A stretch of 64,000 nucleotides of DNA from Dicaeum eximium (taxonomy: Eukaryota > Chordata > Aves > Passeriformes > Dicaeidae), in the NCBI GenBank assembly GCA_013396995.1, contig VWZP01002438.1, positions 124,299 to 188,298 on the forward strand, written 5' to 3'. Below, in pieces: positions 53,001 through 63,570 of this stretch. Positions within the stretch are counted from its first letter, which is position 1. The number at the start of each line of letters is the position of its first letter. Both the position numbers and the translations under genes were made by a program. The notes beneath the pieces were generated by a model, which was not told the DNA's origin, did no database searches, and saw only the letters and a list, made by a program, of their open reading frames with translations.

Positions 53001-55148
53001 GAAAAAGATGCATCCATTGGTATATATGATGCTGTTCTAACAAATACAACAGATGGCAAAAATGGTAACAGTCATGGAGATCTCATATGCCACAGCTTCA
53101 TTTCTTTACTTGTGTATCATTTTATCTGATATTAGTAATATTTTTCTTCAAATAACATTGAAAATTCCCACTTTCATAGAAAAGTTACAAAACTCTTGAC
53201 TGCATAGTAATTTGTGAATTTTGACAGTATATTAACTAGTACAGCCTACATACATTTTGAGCCTCAGTTTAATGAAACCCAAGTAATTAGTCAAAAATCC
53301 ATTAAATTAAATCAAATCCACGTCCATATATACTTAACATGAAACAATCTATTAGTAAAATTTCTCCTAGTAATTACAGCTGTCAGTCCTAGTTATATTG
53401 AAAGTGTAAGTTTTAATGCAGGTAAGAAATAAGTCTACACTGTATGCTCTCATAGCTGCAAGTGGATAAAATATTTTGGACATTAAACCTGACACAATTA
53501 AATTTATCAGCCCTATAATCTTCACTAAGACAAAACCTCATGAATGCCAAAAAGAGTTTTAACTGATTAAGTAGCATGACATTGTTGCAACATCTGGCTT
53601 GTTACGTTATTTATCACAAATTACATGGATAGAGTTTTTAAATATTGTAACTTAAGATGTTCTGCTGGGCATCTCAAATAGGTAAAATGGAATTCAGCTC
53701 TCACAGACAAAGCCTGGGCTACCTCCATCCTGGAAAGTAACACAACTGCAATGACTTTTTGCAGCCCCAGAAATTTATCTTACACATGAATTCACCCTGT
53801 ACAAGTTTCTTTGTGCCTCTCTCCATTCCCTAGCATTTTACCAATGAACTTGTAAAGGAGTCCCAGACTTTCCCAGCAGGGAACCCCATCACAGAAACCT
53901 GTACATCCCACCCAGGCAGTACACAGCACCCTTCCAACAGCCTGAACATTGAGAGCAGGCTCTCCCATGCAAATTGAGAAACAGTGACTTATATATAATG
54001 ACAGTTAGAGACAAAAACAGAACCGACCTGATCTATCGAATGAATCATCAAATACAACTCTGCAGGTTTTCCCATTATTGAGGATGGTCTTAGCTGCACC
54101 AGGATCATAACTAGCAAACCATGGTAGTAGAGAACTATCATAATGCACCTCTTTGTTATTGATCTCAATCGGTGATTGATGGCGTCCATTCGCAAAAGGG
54201 TAATTTTTGTGCCACTGATCTGGTCCTACAAAAAAGTACAGAGAAGTAGCATGAAAATCTTTTCCAGAGAGATATGAATTATACTTGTCACAATTAACAC
54301 AAGCTTGGCTTTGCTTAAGCATAGAACATAATTTAAGTGTATGAGTGAGTGATTCCCTAGTTGTTATTCCTACCAAGAATCAAAAGCCCTATCAAGAGTT
54401 TCACTGTGTAAAAAACAATCAGATTGATTTCTAGCTGGAATACTGGATACTTAAGTCCTTTAACTGAACCTAAACTCTTACAGCAACCTCAACTCTTACA
54501 GCAACCTCAAGACTGACTACTAGGAGACTGATAATATGCCAAGGAAGAAAACCAGAGGTGTATACTCCGAGACCAGCAGTGGCTAGAAATACGATGCGAT
54601 ATACCCAAATGATTCAAATGTGGCACCATGTAGCCATATGGAACGAGAAAAGGCCACAGATCCCTGGTCATGCCAAGAATTTGAAACGTGGATTTAATTT
54701 TCATCATGGTTTTACCAAGACGTTCATGTGGAAAATGCCTGAAGAGACCACCAACACCCAACCTCTGCAGGCAGGCGGGGCCTGCAGCCGAGCACTGCAA
54801 TTCCTGCATTAGCGCCAGCCTAAAGTCGGATTTTATTGCTATGTCAAAATTTAATTTACATTAACAGTAGGAAAACTGACTTTATTTAACTCAAAGACCC
54901 CCTGCCATTGACCTCTCCTTCCACCAGCTTCGCCTCCTCCGCGCCTGCCAGCGGCAACCAAGCGGCCTCGGCCCCGCCGCCTGCAGAGCCCCGGGCCCGC
55001 CTGGAGCCCCTATCCCGGCCATGCTCCCTCGGTTTGCGGGGTCCCCGTTTCGCCCGGGTTTCGGTGCCGGGAGGAGCGGGCCGGGCGCGGCCCCGCGCTC
55101 ACCGTTGTCGCTGTCGTAGCCCCAGGGGTAGTAGTTGGGGTTGATCAT
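40917..55148 (-). CDS. CA3: Carbonic anhydrase 3, complete, 7 coding exons, 265 aa
   Basis: Cytosolic alpha-carbonic anhydrase; in mammals CA III is abundant in slow muscle, fat and liver and is a poor CO2 hydratase. Coding exons (+ coordinates, transcription order): 55103-55148, 54028-54225, 47007-47125, 46088-46180, 45181-45246, 44123-44278, 40917-41036; total 798 nt with stop. All junctions are GT/AG and in frame, and sizes match the family. Zinc ligands are His98 and His100 (LHFHW) and His123 (LHLLHW), equivalent to 94, 96 and 119. Lys68 and Arg71 in NNGKTCRVVFDD are the CA III-specific residues 64 and 67, and PPCEEC is also CA III-like. Unusual: Val202 replaces the Phe at CA II position 198; there are four extra N-terminal residues (MINPNYYPWGY) and one extra codon in exon 5. 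It lies upstream of CA2 in the same orientation, as in mammals. Confidence 0.95.
41037..44122 (-). other. CA3: CA3 intron 6
   Basis: 3,086-bp AT-rich intron, with no further exon or recognisable repeat. Confidence 0.85.
44123..44278 (-). CDS. CA3: CA3 coding exon 6
   Basis: 156 nt, canonical. Contains DYWTYHGSVTTPPCEEC: the catalytic Thr199 and Thr200 equivalents are present, but the preceding residue (CA II position 198) is Val (codon GTC) instead of the Phe typical of mammalian CA III. Ends VSSDQ before donor gtaaac. Confidence 0.95.
44279..45180 (-). other. CA3: CA3 intron 5
   Basis: 902-bp intron with a long T-rich tract on the + strand at about 45,102-45,130, which is an A-rich run in the transcript near the donor. 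Nothing else identified. Confidence 0.85.
45181..45246 (-). CDS. CA3: CA3 coding exon 5
   Basis: 66 nt, one codon longer than the usual 63. Encodes VGETPKPEMKRILEEINAIK followed by Thr-Lys. Acceptor tttacag, donor gtaatg. The downstream frame is kept, so the extra codon is an in-frame insertion. Confidence 0.92.
45247..46087 (-). other. CA3: CA3 intron 4
   Basis: 841-bp intron holding a 25-bp tandem duplication with two AP-1-type sites at about 45,896-45,945. No other feature recognised. Confidence 0.85.
45898..45929. promoter_or_regulatory. Paired AP-1 motifs in a 25-bp tandem duplication
   Basis: TGACTCA occurs at 45898-45904 and 45923-45929, each inside the near-identical context atatgactcatg(c/t)aactt. 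TGACTCA is the consensus AP-1 (Fos/Jun) site. It lies in CA3 intron 4; regulatory use is inference. Confidence 0.5.
46088..46180 (-). CDS. CA3: CA3 coding exon 4
   Basis: 93 nt, canonical. Begins LHLLHWNPKY with the third zinc ligand (His123) and ends DGIAVLAIFLQ. Acceptor tttcaag, donor gtgagt. Confidence 0.94.
46181..47006 (-). other. CA3: CA3 intron 3
   Basis: 826-bp AT-rich intron. A 141-codon frame on the opposite strand (46474-46899) has no recognisable domain and is probably a chance open frame. Confidence 0.85.
47007..47125 (-). CDS. CA3: CA3 coding exon 3
   Basis: 119 nt, the canonical size. Encodes VLRGGPLPGVYRLRQLHFHW, with two zinc-binding histidines (His98, His100), then SSDDHGSEH with the conserved Glu. 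It ends YAGE, where most family members have YAAE. Acceptor attgcag, donor gtaaga. Confidence 0.95.
50043..50068. repeat. Perfect hairpin, 11-bp arms, 4-nt loop
   Basis: TAGTAATGTAC, loop AATA, GTACATTACTA, in CA3 intron 2. It is short and AT-rich, with no flanking precursor-like extension seen. Confidence 0.8.
50615..50645. repeat. Perfect hairpin, 13-bp arms, 5-nt loop
   Basis: TAGAATTAAAAGT, loop CAAGC, then its exact complement. It lies in CA3 intron 2, about 550 bp from the other hairpin. The stem is too short for a typical miRNA precursor. Confidence 0.8.
54028..54225 (-). CDS. CA3: CA3 coding exon 2
   Basis: 198 nt, the family-typical size. It carries the CA III hallmark NNGKTCRVVFDD, with Lys and Arg at CA II positions 64 and 67. 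Acceptor ttttgtag; donor gtcggt is valid but off-consensus at +3 and +4. Confidence 0.95.
54226..55102 (-). other. CA3: CA3 intron 1
   Basis: 877-bp intron whose first 200 bp in transcription order are CpG-rich. It holds an 18-bp exact tandem duplication at 54473-54508. Confidence 0.88.
54473..54508 (+). repeat. Exact tandem duplication, 2 x 18 bp
   Basis: aactcttacagcaacctc occurs twice, head to tail, in CA3 intron 1. Confidence 0.9.
55103..55148 (-). CDS. CA3: CA3 coding exon 1
   Basis: 46 nt: MINPNYYPWGYDSDN plus the first base of a Gly codon, followed by donor gtgagc. The start is the only ATG between the TATA box and the WGY motif in this frame. The N-terminus is four residues longer than in mammalian CA III. 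Confidence 0.93.
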
Positions 55149-55221
55149 GGTGCGGTGCCGGCGCCGCGCCCCAGCCTCTGCCGGCGGCTCTGGCAGGACG
55201 GTGGCCTCGTCTCATGGCGGC

Positions 55222-55229
55222 TTTTTATA
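55222..55229 (-). promoter_or_regulatory. CA3: CA3 TATA box
   Basis: Minus-strand TATAAAAA, about 74 nt upstream of the CA3 ATG and directly preceded by TTTGGCGGGAGTC. The arrangement is nearly identical to CA2. The predicted 5' UTR is about 45-50 nt. Confidence 0.85.
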
Positions 55230-55470
55230 GACTCCCGCCAAATCCGAGCCCGTCCCCGCCGCCCGAGGGCCGGGAGGGCCCCGAGAGCCGGGGGCGGGGA
55301 GAGCCGCGCTGCCTCGCACCGCCCGCCCGGCTCCCGCCGGCCCCGGGAATGCGGGGGGAGGAGCCGGCCCGGGACAGTGCCGGGAATGCCCAGCGAGGGG
55401 AAAGGGCTGGCACCGCCTGCCCCGGCGCCGGGGAGATGGCAATATGGAAAAGCAGCAATGTCCAGCGCTA

Positions 55471-58400
55471 GGCACAGGCAATGCAGGAATAGTTTTCAAA
55501 TTCAATTGAGATATGTACGCATCCACGCTCGGACTCGCAGCCAGCTCAACCAGGAGCTTTAGCGTGGCTGGCTGCTGAAATGAACGTGCAGGTCGCAGGC
55601 TGGCGGGGCTTTTTATGGCTTTTTGTAGAAAGCCTCTTTTGGCGTAAGGCCTGTCCGGCCCGGAGGGGCTGGGTGTCCCTCAGGAGGCCGCGTTTCCCTG
55701 CTGGGTGTGTGGCATAGCCCTGATGCAGGCACCAGCAGGGGGTCAGAGGATGAGTCCAGCAGCTTTCGCCTGCAAATGGCAATCACAGGTTCACACCCTT
55801 CCCTAGGAAATTCCCGTGAATTCGCCTGGGTTCCAGCGCTGCTCCCTGCTGTGCGGTCTCCCGTTGCCTTCATAAACAGCTTCCCTGCAAAAATTCAGTG
55901 GCATTAATCGCTCCTGCCTTTAAAAAGGTGCTGCTTCCTCTACTGCAAGGTTTCTTGGTAAATGGAAATCATTAAAGTAGCTAAAGATGCAGTTCCTGCC
56001 AGCTCCAGATAAAATCGTTATTATCAAATTAAGCACAGGATTTGTTTGTTTTGCTTCAGCTCTAATTCTCCTTTCATTTAGCAGGGTGTTATGCATCAGA
56101 TTGCACTTAAAATTGTAAGCATACTTGCTAGCAGCCTGTGTTCCTTATGTGACACACAGAAATCAAATGGCTTCTAAAAATATTTGTTATTCTGACACAT
56201 AGAGAATTGCCAGATGAGATAGAGAAGACAGAGGTTAGCACCAATGGTGTAAAGTGGATGAAGGGCTGACTAAGTAGAAGACAGAACACTGGACTGAAAG
56301 GTGAATTACTGTGATTTAAATTTTAGAAGACTTTCTGTATGAAAATGAATGAGCCTATTTTACTTGCTAGTAATGAAGTGAAGGGAAAAAGTACAAGTTG
56401 GTTGAAGAAAAATGCAAATGGCACAGGATGGAAGTGTGGAGTCGTGCAGAAAAAAATCCCTGAATGTTGTGCAAACTACAGTGGGTGAAATTTAATAGCT
56501 GAAGGTGCTACGTGGTGGTCTTGAATCATAGCCCTGGCTGATAGATTTGTTTCTGATATGAAGAGGAAGTGAAAGAGAAGGAAGAAGAGTGGGTCTGTTA
56601 GTGATAACATGTCAATAAGTATTACCAGGCAGGAACTGCTCACAGAAAAACCCAGGAACAACCAAGGACATGTCACTGGAGCTGAAGAGACCCTGATATG
56701 ACCTCTGAGACAGGTCTGTTGGCCTCATGAAGCTGAATTAGGATGAATTGCAACAGGTGCAGGGGAGACAAGGCCATTAAAGAGACTCTTTTATAAGATG
56801 AGACTATAAAAGCTTAGTGTGCTTTGCATAGCAAACAAATGGTAAGAGGGTAAGTGACAGCTGTCTTTCTATGCACTTCATCAGAGAGGTAAACATCAAC
56901 AAACTGTAAGAGTTATTGAAGCCAAAGAGAAGTATTAGCCAATGAACAATTACATATAACTTTGCTGTGAACAGTTTGAGGCAAGATAACAGATGAAGGT
57001 TTGGAACCACCTAAGGTATTCCAGTGACTTTACAATAATTACACTGGAGACATGAAAAAGGTACACAGGAGCTTTGTATTTACATCTGACAGAGCACATA
57101 CTATTTCCCACCTCTTCCTCATTTTTCACTTTCATTTCTGAGCATCTTCTCACTACCATGACCCACAGACAAATCTCCAGATCGAGAACATGTGACATAA
57201 AAGTACTGTGTCTTTTAAACCAACTTTAATGGACAGATTTGAGGTTGTACTTCACAGCATGGGTAGGAAGACCCAGAAACTTTTAGGTACTGAAATTTCT
57301 CTCCTGATCTCTCAGGCACAGCAATTTTTCAGAGTCAGTTTTTGTTCTGAACTCCTTGACATTTAGATAACCTGAAAACAACTGTGGAAAGAAGGAAGAA
57401 GCAATCTAAGAAAACACTTTTATATTAGACACTTTAATTCAGACCTTTAAATCAAATAAGTTATTTCTGAGGAAAAACAAGTGCCTTTTGTGTATCTGCT
57501 TTCATTGAGCTCTTTTTCTGTAGGACTTGAGGGTCAAGACGACCAAGTGAGACAGGAGGCTTTCTTCTGACTTCTACTTTGATCTTCTTCCTTATTCCAA
57601 AGTCTTCTTACCCCTTCCCTTTGGATTTTACTCCTTTCCCCAAGCCTGAGTATCCTGTGTCCATCAACACCTCTCTCCAGATGAAATACTCCCTTGCTTC
57701 ATTTTCAGAAAAGACCTGTGTAAAATCCCTTAAAAACACTGTTCTCTGCCAGTAAAAAGAAAGCCTTTAAAAGTCTTTGCTGGGCTCTTGATTATTGAAC
57801 ATGGCCCATACAAGAGAAGTGTTTTAAGAAAATGCACAGATGGCATAGAAGACAAGGTCAAGATTGAATTTGGCCTTAAGCAGAGGTGGTCTAAAAAGAG
57901 AAGGGAAGCAGCTAGGTAGTCAGGAACACTGGGAGTAGCTAATGGTTACAAAGCAGAATAATGAGGGAGTTAGAAATAGGACTCCAGGATTCTCAGTAAT
58001 TCACCCCATGCACAGAAATCCCTAGAACTCTGACTTCCAATAAGTTTTGTTCTTATATCTTGATGAAATACAGAAAGTTATTTCAGAGCAGAACACAGGT
58101 GCCCTCTCTGTGTTGTAACTAATAAATCTACTGCTGCTTTAGATAATGTTAAAGTCGGATTAATAAAAAAAAGTAAGACAGGCTAATTTTAAAGTGATTT
58201 AAAGGATAATCATTGAGTTCAGAAATAAGAGCATTCAGGAAGCGAGATTAAAATTCAGCAGACAGCATCTATCCATGAAAAAAATAAACACACAAATTCA
58301 ATACATAGATTCCTATGAGGTTTCTAATTAGTTAGCCATTATGTTGTTGCTGCAAGCATTACCCAGATGGCAGGTATGCTGAAATGTAAGTCTCCATTTA

Positions 58401-61107
58401 GGTGTGGATCAATCTGCTCATGTGTGCTCTAGCACTGGGTAAGAATGATGTGTTCATTTCATAAAAGCAAAGTGTGCATGTCTGCTGTGAAAATCCCACA
58501 ATTTGGTCACTCCTGTTCACTTAGATATAGTTTATATTAATTTGCATTGAATTTAAAGTGTAAATCAGAAATGAAAAGGACTGGTCCAGTGTTAAACAGG
58601 TGATTAACTTTACCAGGATAATTTTCTAAAGCTTATAAAAACCATTTATTTTCAATATTCGGTAGAAAGTGATGTGATGAAATTCTTAGTCTTAAGATCC
58701 AAACACACATAAGGAAAGTCTGGAAGAGAAACCCACAATCTTCATAAACTTTAACAGCAGACCCATTTCCCAGTCCAAAATATCCCAGCTCTTGCTCTTC
58801 CTCTGACCATGTTCACTTTAGCATGTCTTTATCAGAAGGCATTTGTGGTTCAAATGCCTTTAAATACTCCATGAAATGGTTTTGATGTAGGGTGAACCTC
58901 AGCACTTAAAATTATGGTCCGGATCCTGCACCTTACCTACCTTTATAGAAGGGCTGAAATTCATCAGAACTGAAATAGTTCTGCAGTATAACTAGTGAGA
59001 GGCAAAGTCCTAGGACAGAAAGTGCAGCATGAATCCCGTTTCCTTACATGTCATGAAGAAGTGCTCACAAAAGCTTCTTCTGTGTCAGCAAACTAAAAAC
59101 TGAGGAGCATGGTGGGAGGGTAGATCTGCAATTGTGAGGATCCATCAGCCAAAGCCTTGATACTACTGATGGTGCTGGGGACAAAGATACGAAAATTACT
59201 TCCAGAAATAGATGAAGAGGTTGTGTTTGCTCATGTTTCATAACTCACTTCCAGAGAGTGGAGGAGGTTGCTATTTCTAGCAATCCTGACATAGCGATTC
59301 CTCCCAAATGACTTTATTTAGGCTTTGCTCAAGGGACCAGGAATTAGTGCAAGATCCTCTACTGATTAGCAGACTGTCACCTCTATATATTGTTTCCATC
59401 CTTCATGATTATTCACTTCTCCTTTTGGATGCATAAGACAAAAGATCATTAACACAAGAGCCTGTAGTCTCATTTTGACCAAGTACAAGGATAATTCCTG
59501 TTCAAAGAGGCAAAGGCACACAGTTGGCCAGGAGATTTAGGTTGGGCAGTTATATTTACTTCTCAGACATATGCTTGGACTTTACACTTCTGATAGATAT
59601 TTTTCCACATAATGCTAATCACCTTTAAAACTAGGGATTTGCCAGTGGGGATGGAGAAATGTTTGAAGCTTATTCTGAATTTAGGTACAGGTCATAGACC
59701 AATATGCTTTAATAAAAGGCTGTTCATTCAAATCAGATTGATACATCCATCAATCTAAGAATGACTGTATTTCTCTGTAGTCTAATTGTGTCATCATTCC
59801 TGGATTTAGACATCTGTAATTCCAAAACTCATCAAATCAGAATGTATAAATTTTGCTTTGATTATAAATATTATTTATTGTTTCATTAGTAGCATTTATT
59901 GTTTCAGGTTACCTCTGTATCTCCCAGAGATCTCAGCAGCTATAATGCTTTCATCTCTATCTACAAAAATTCCACATACTGTCATATTGCTGAGAAAATG
60001 GCAAAATAGAGACAAAGCTCTGACACAAGCCAGGCACACAGAGGGTCAAGTTATAGAGTCAGTGAAAAGACTTAATGTGTAACCAAAGAAGTTCATGAAT
60101 ACCAGCCACCTTCTTGCATAACGCAAGAGTAAAGTTTAGGAAAGTTCTGTGGTACTTCTGTAATTTCTGTTATGAGGTCTTGGAAGAATCAGCTTCTGCT
60201 GCATTAGGTTATTACAGGATTCTCATCCAAAGAATCTTGTTTCTTGCATGTTTTTTATTTAGAACTAAGTGAAAAAAGAAATACAGTGATTGAGAAAGCC
60301 TGCTATTAAAACAGAAAAATTCATTTTTCCATTACCAGTCGGATCAATAGAAATTGCAAGAAGATCAGACCTATTTTTCATCACATGCTGCCACTTATAT
60401 AGCATACCCCAACTCCAGTTTTGGCTTATTCATAAAAACACTGGTACATACTCTGTCATTAATTCAAGCATTCTCTCCCAGATAGTATTTTTTAAAATTC
60501 TTTTTTCTTTGCATATTCCTCCTTCTCCTGCATTGTTTGTACAGGGGAGAACAAGGCAATGGAAAAGCACTGATCTCAGGAGCTGAGCCTTTGCCAAAAG
60601 GCTATGCTTACTAAGGCCATGCTTGCTTCTCTAGAGTTATTTCTGCAAGAAATGGAGAATGTCAGCTCACTCTTCTACAGACGTTTAACCCTCAAAATAA
60701 GCTTTTAATGTAGTATTTACAAAATGGAACACAGACTAGACGGAACAGAGAAGAGATCTGTGGAAAAATTATCCAACTTATCTGAGGTTCCCAAATTGCA
60801 AGCAATGAGTTTACAGCACGTATTTCACACAATCTTCAGAGATTGCATCCAGAGCCCTTAAATATTAAGTTTTGTGATGAATATACATAATAGCTTAAGT
60901 AGTGGGAATTTGAAAGCCCTCTGAATATTTTGTGGATCACCAGGAGAGAGCAATAAAGTCATACTTAATATCTCATGAGGAGAAAAGAATGAAGTCCCAT
61001 TTCAGAAGAATGGCTATCAGCTGCTTCTAAAGGAAGCAGGCAAAGTTATCTATAGTTTTACTTGAAGAAAGGAAGATGCAGAAATAGTTAATTGCTTGAC
61101 CTTTATT
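55471..61107. other. Intergenic DNA upstream of CA3, no gene seen
   Basis: No recognisable exons, including none with carbonic anhydrase signatures. The first 400 bp are moderately GC-rich, the rest AT-rich. Open frames are under 90 codons. Confidence 0.65.
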
Positions 61108-61113
61108 GAATAT
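61108..61113 (+). repeat. Target-site duplication, left copy
   Basis: gaatat, identical to the word directly after the LTR at 61770-61775. A 6-bp duplication is typical of ERVK-type (class II) integration. Confidence 0.8.
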
Positions 61114-61769
61114 TGTTGGATTTTTTGGTCCCAACAAGGATGGGAACCCAACCCCCTGGGCCCTTTGGAGGGGGTTCCCACTGCTGAGTTCTTTTCCAAG
61201 GGTGAAGAACATGCAGGACTCTCTTTCTCTTGGTCTTCAGGGTTTTGTTTATTCTTATCTTAAGTTCAGCACACCTCTGCACACCAGACTTAGCATGCGA
61301 GAAGCAAGGCACAAAATGGACCCTGAGCACCCAAAACCAAGGTCTTTTAAAGCTGTTTAACCCAATAACTTTCTAACACGTACTTTGTTTCTACTTTTCT
61401 ACCAATAACTCCTACTAATCTATTCACGTAACTTCCACATTACTACTCACACTAACCAATAACTTTCTGCCACGAGTACTACAGAAAACGGAGCTGAAGA
61501 GGGACAAGAAGGAAGAAGGGACAACACCCAAAATCCTCCATTTTGTGTCCTATCCACTCTCATATTAAAATCCTAAAACCCTAAATTCTTCACTCTGAGA
61601 TACACTCTGTGAAAAGTTACTACTACTACATATTTCTACCTGTGTGCTCTAACTCATCCCAAAGTTTTGGCAATTTTTCGCAAGGACGAAGGTTAAAAGC
61701 AGTGTCTGCTGAGGGTCAGAATTTCTTAAAACAGGCAGAGAGACATTCTTTGTGCCCTGGATTCCAACA
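61114..61769 (-). mobile_element. Solo LTR of an endogenous retrovirus, ERVK-type, 656 bp
   Basis: Termini are TGTTGGA and TCCAACA, an exact inverted pair with TG...CA ends, flanked by the direct repeat gaatat (61108-61113 and 61770-61775). On the minus strand the order is U3 with CCAAT-box complements (61456-61460, 61402-61406, 61362-61366), a TTTAAAA TATA-like box (61345-61351) and poly(A) signal AATAAA (61248-61253), then a short U5. No gag, pol or env sequence lies alongside, so it is a solo LTR left by recombination between two LTRs. The intact duplication suggests a fairly recent insertion. Family assignment rests on the 6-bp duplication and is inferred. Confidence 0.85.
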
Positions 61770-61775
61770 GAATAT
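61770..61775 (+). repeat. Target-site duplication, right copy
   Basis: gaatat, a perfect match to the left copy at 61108-61113. Confidence 0.8.
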
Positions 61776-63164
61776 AAACACACAAAAACTTGGAAATCAG
61801 CTGCTCACAGCCAGAAGAGCAATTGGCTTAAAAGATACTAAGCAGACATTTATCATTTCATTATTATGAGTCAACACAGTAAAATATTGCTGCTAGCAAT
61901 GACATGATATTTTAGGAAAGTGAATGAAACACTGCTTTTCAAAAGGATGTACTCAGAAAGACATTTTAGTCAGACAGACATTTTAGTCTTGCATCTGTAA
62001 GTGAAAAGCAACCAATTAGAATAAGATCCCAGTGTTGTTAGTTCTTGCTGAACTGATGGTCAGTTGCAATGCTACGGTAGGTGTGCTATTCAACCTGAAA
62101 AATATGCATATGCAATAGAATAAAAATATGAGGGAAATGTGCTGACAAATGGGAGGTATTTTAGTACCTGTGATATATATATAAGCTTGCCTAAAACTAA
62201 CCTAGAAAGATCCAACCTCAGAACTGTGGCATATTTCAAAAAAGTGTTGGGATCAGCATCACATAAGCCAGTTGGCTGAATGCTGTGACATCATGTTGAT
62301 GACATTTCTCTCTGCTTGGAAGTAATGTGATAACGATGGAATGGGCAGCACTGTAGCACTCCTGTAGCCTAAATAACTCTGCAGTTTTCTGCAGATCAAA
62401 TAAACAGCCAGCTGGTCACACCGGTTAATATTGTTCTGCCCACCTATAAACTGGATGTCTTCCCTATTCATCTTCCCAATTAGGCATATTTACTGATAAA
62501 TCACTGAGTGATTTATTGGCCAAGCGTCAAGACAGAAAAAGGAAATAAAGGGAGGAAGAGGGATATGAATCCTCTCCTGTGTCATGAGGAGAAGGGACAA
62601 GGGACATATGGAGCTCTTGCTGTAAGGAGAATGGCAAGTAAGCATGGTAACTGGGTTACTGAGACAGGTATAAATCCTTGGGGCAGGCAGAAAAGAGAAA
62701 GGGGGCTAAGTGGTAAGGAGCAATGGTGAAGGAAAAAAGTGAAAAAATATTTGTGATACAAGAATTATTTGCATGATGGAAGATAGGCTGGTTGCCAGGA
62801 GACCATGAAACAGAGAAGAGAAAATGAAGGCAGATTGTCTGTGAGTGGACAAGTGACAAGACTAGATGGCAAGGTTAATAAATACATCCTGTAAAAGTAC
62901 TGATGAATTGGTAAAATGCTCCAGTATACACAGAGTCTCCATCCTTGAAATTTTGTACACCTATGATCAAAAAGAGACAAGTCAAACAGATAATGACAGT
63001 TTAGATTAACTTTATTCAGATATGATAAACAAGATTTGGTCCACCATAGTATCCATCATTTTCCTGGAAGGAAATTTCATTTGTCTTATAACTGGCAGAA
63101 GTTTAATGACATGAACAATGGCACTAAATATACCCTCAGCAAATTCAAGGATGAAATAATGAGC
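61776..63164. other. Intergenic DNA, no gene seen
   Basis: AT-rich sequence with a 17-bp-period duplication of agacattttagtc (61959 and 61976) and a short TA run at about 62,174. No coding feature recognised. Confidence 0.65.
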
Positions 63165-63570
63165 TGCTATCCAGAGCAGCAGACAGGCTGAAGAAATGGG
63201 CTGACAGGAGCCTGAAGCAGTTCAACAAAGCACTGCAAAGTCCTGCACCTGGGGAGGATGGGCTGGGGCTGACTGGCCAGCAGGCAACTCTGCACAAAAA
63301 GATGTGGAAATCCTGGTGGACAACAAATGAGTTGGGCCAGCAGTGTTCCCTTGCTGTGGTGCTCACTGAGCTGCTCTAACAAGAGCACAGCCAGCAGGTT
63401 GGCAGGAATGATAATTTCCATCTTCAACACTTGTGCAAGTAGTTCTAGAATCCAATTTTGAGCCTGCTATTGCAAGAAAGACATTGAATAAGCACTGCAA
63501 GTGCAGTGGAGGGCCAGCAAGACAGTGGGCTGGAGCACTGCAGGCAAGGAGAAGCTCACTGGATTTGCTC
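63165..63570 (+). mobile_element. CR1 LINE fragment (ORF2 C-terminal part), degraded
   Basis: Blocks match the CR1 ORF2 region after the reverse transcriptase core: caggctgaagaaatgggctg, aagcagttcaacaaagcact, tcctgcacctggggagga, tcctggtggacaacaaatga, and near the end gggctggagcactgcaggca. The reading frame has stops and indels and both ends are truncated. Confidence 0.85.

Larger units (their letters stand above)
47126..54027 (-). other. CA3: CA3 intron 2
   Basis: 6.9-kb intron, the largest in the gene. It is AT-rich with no classifiable transposon by eye and contains two perfect hairpins (50,043 and 50,615). Confidence 0.85.
54890..55470. promoter_or_regulatory. CA3: CpG island at CA3 promoter
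   Basis: GC- and CpG-rich segment covering exon 1, the start of intron 1, the TATA box and about 240 bp upstream. The surrounding DNA is AT-rich. Confidence 0.85.
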
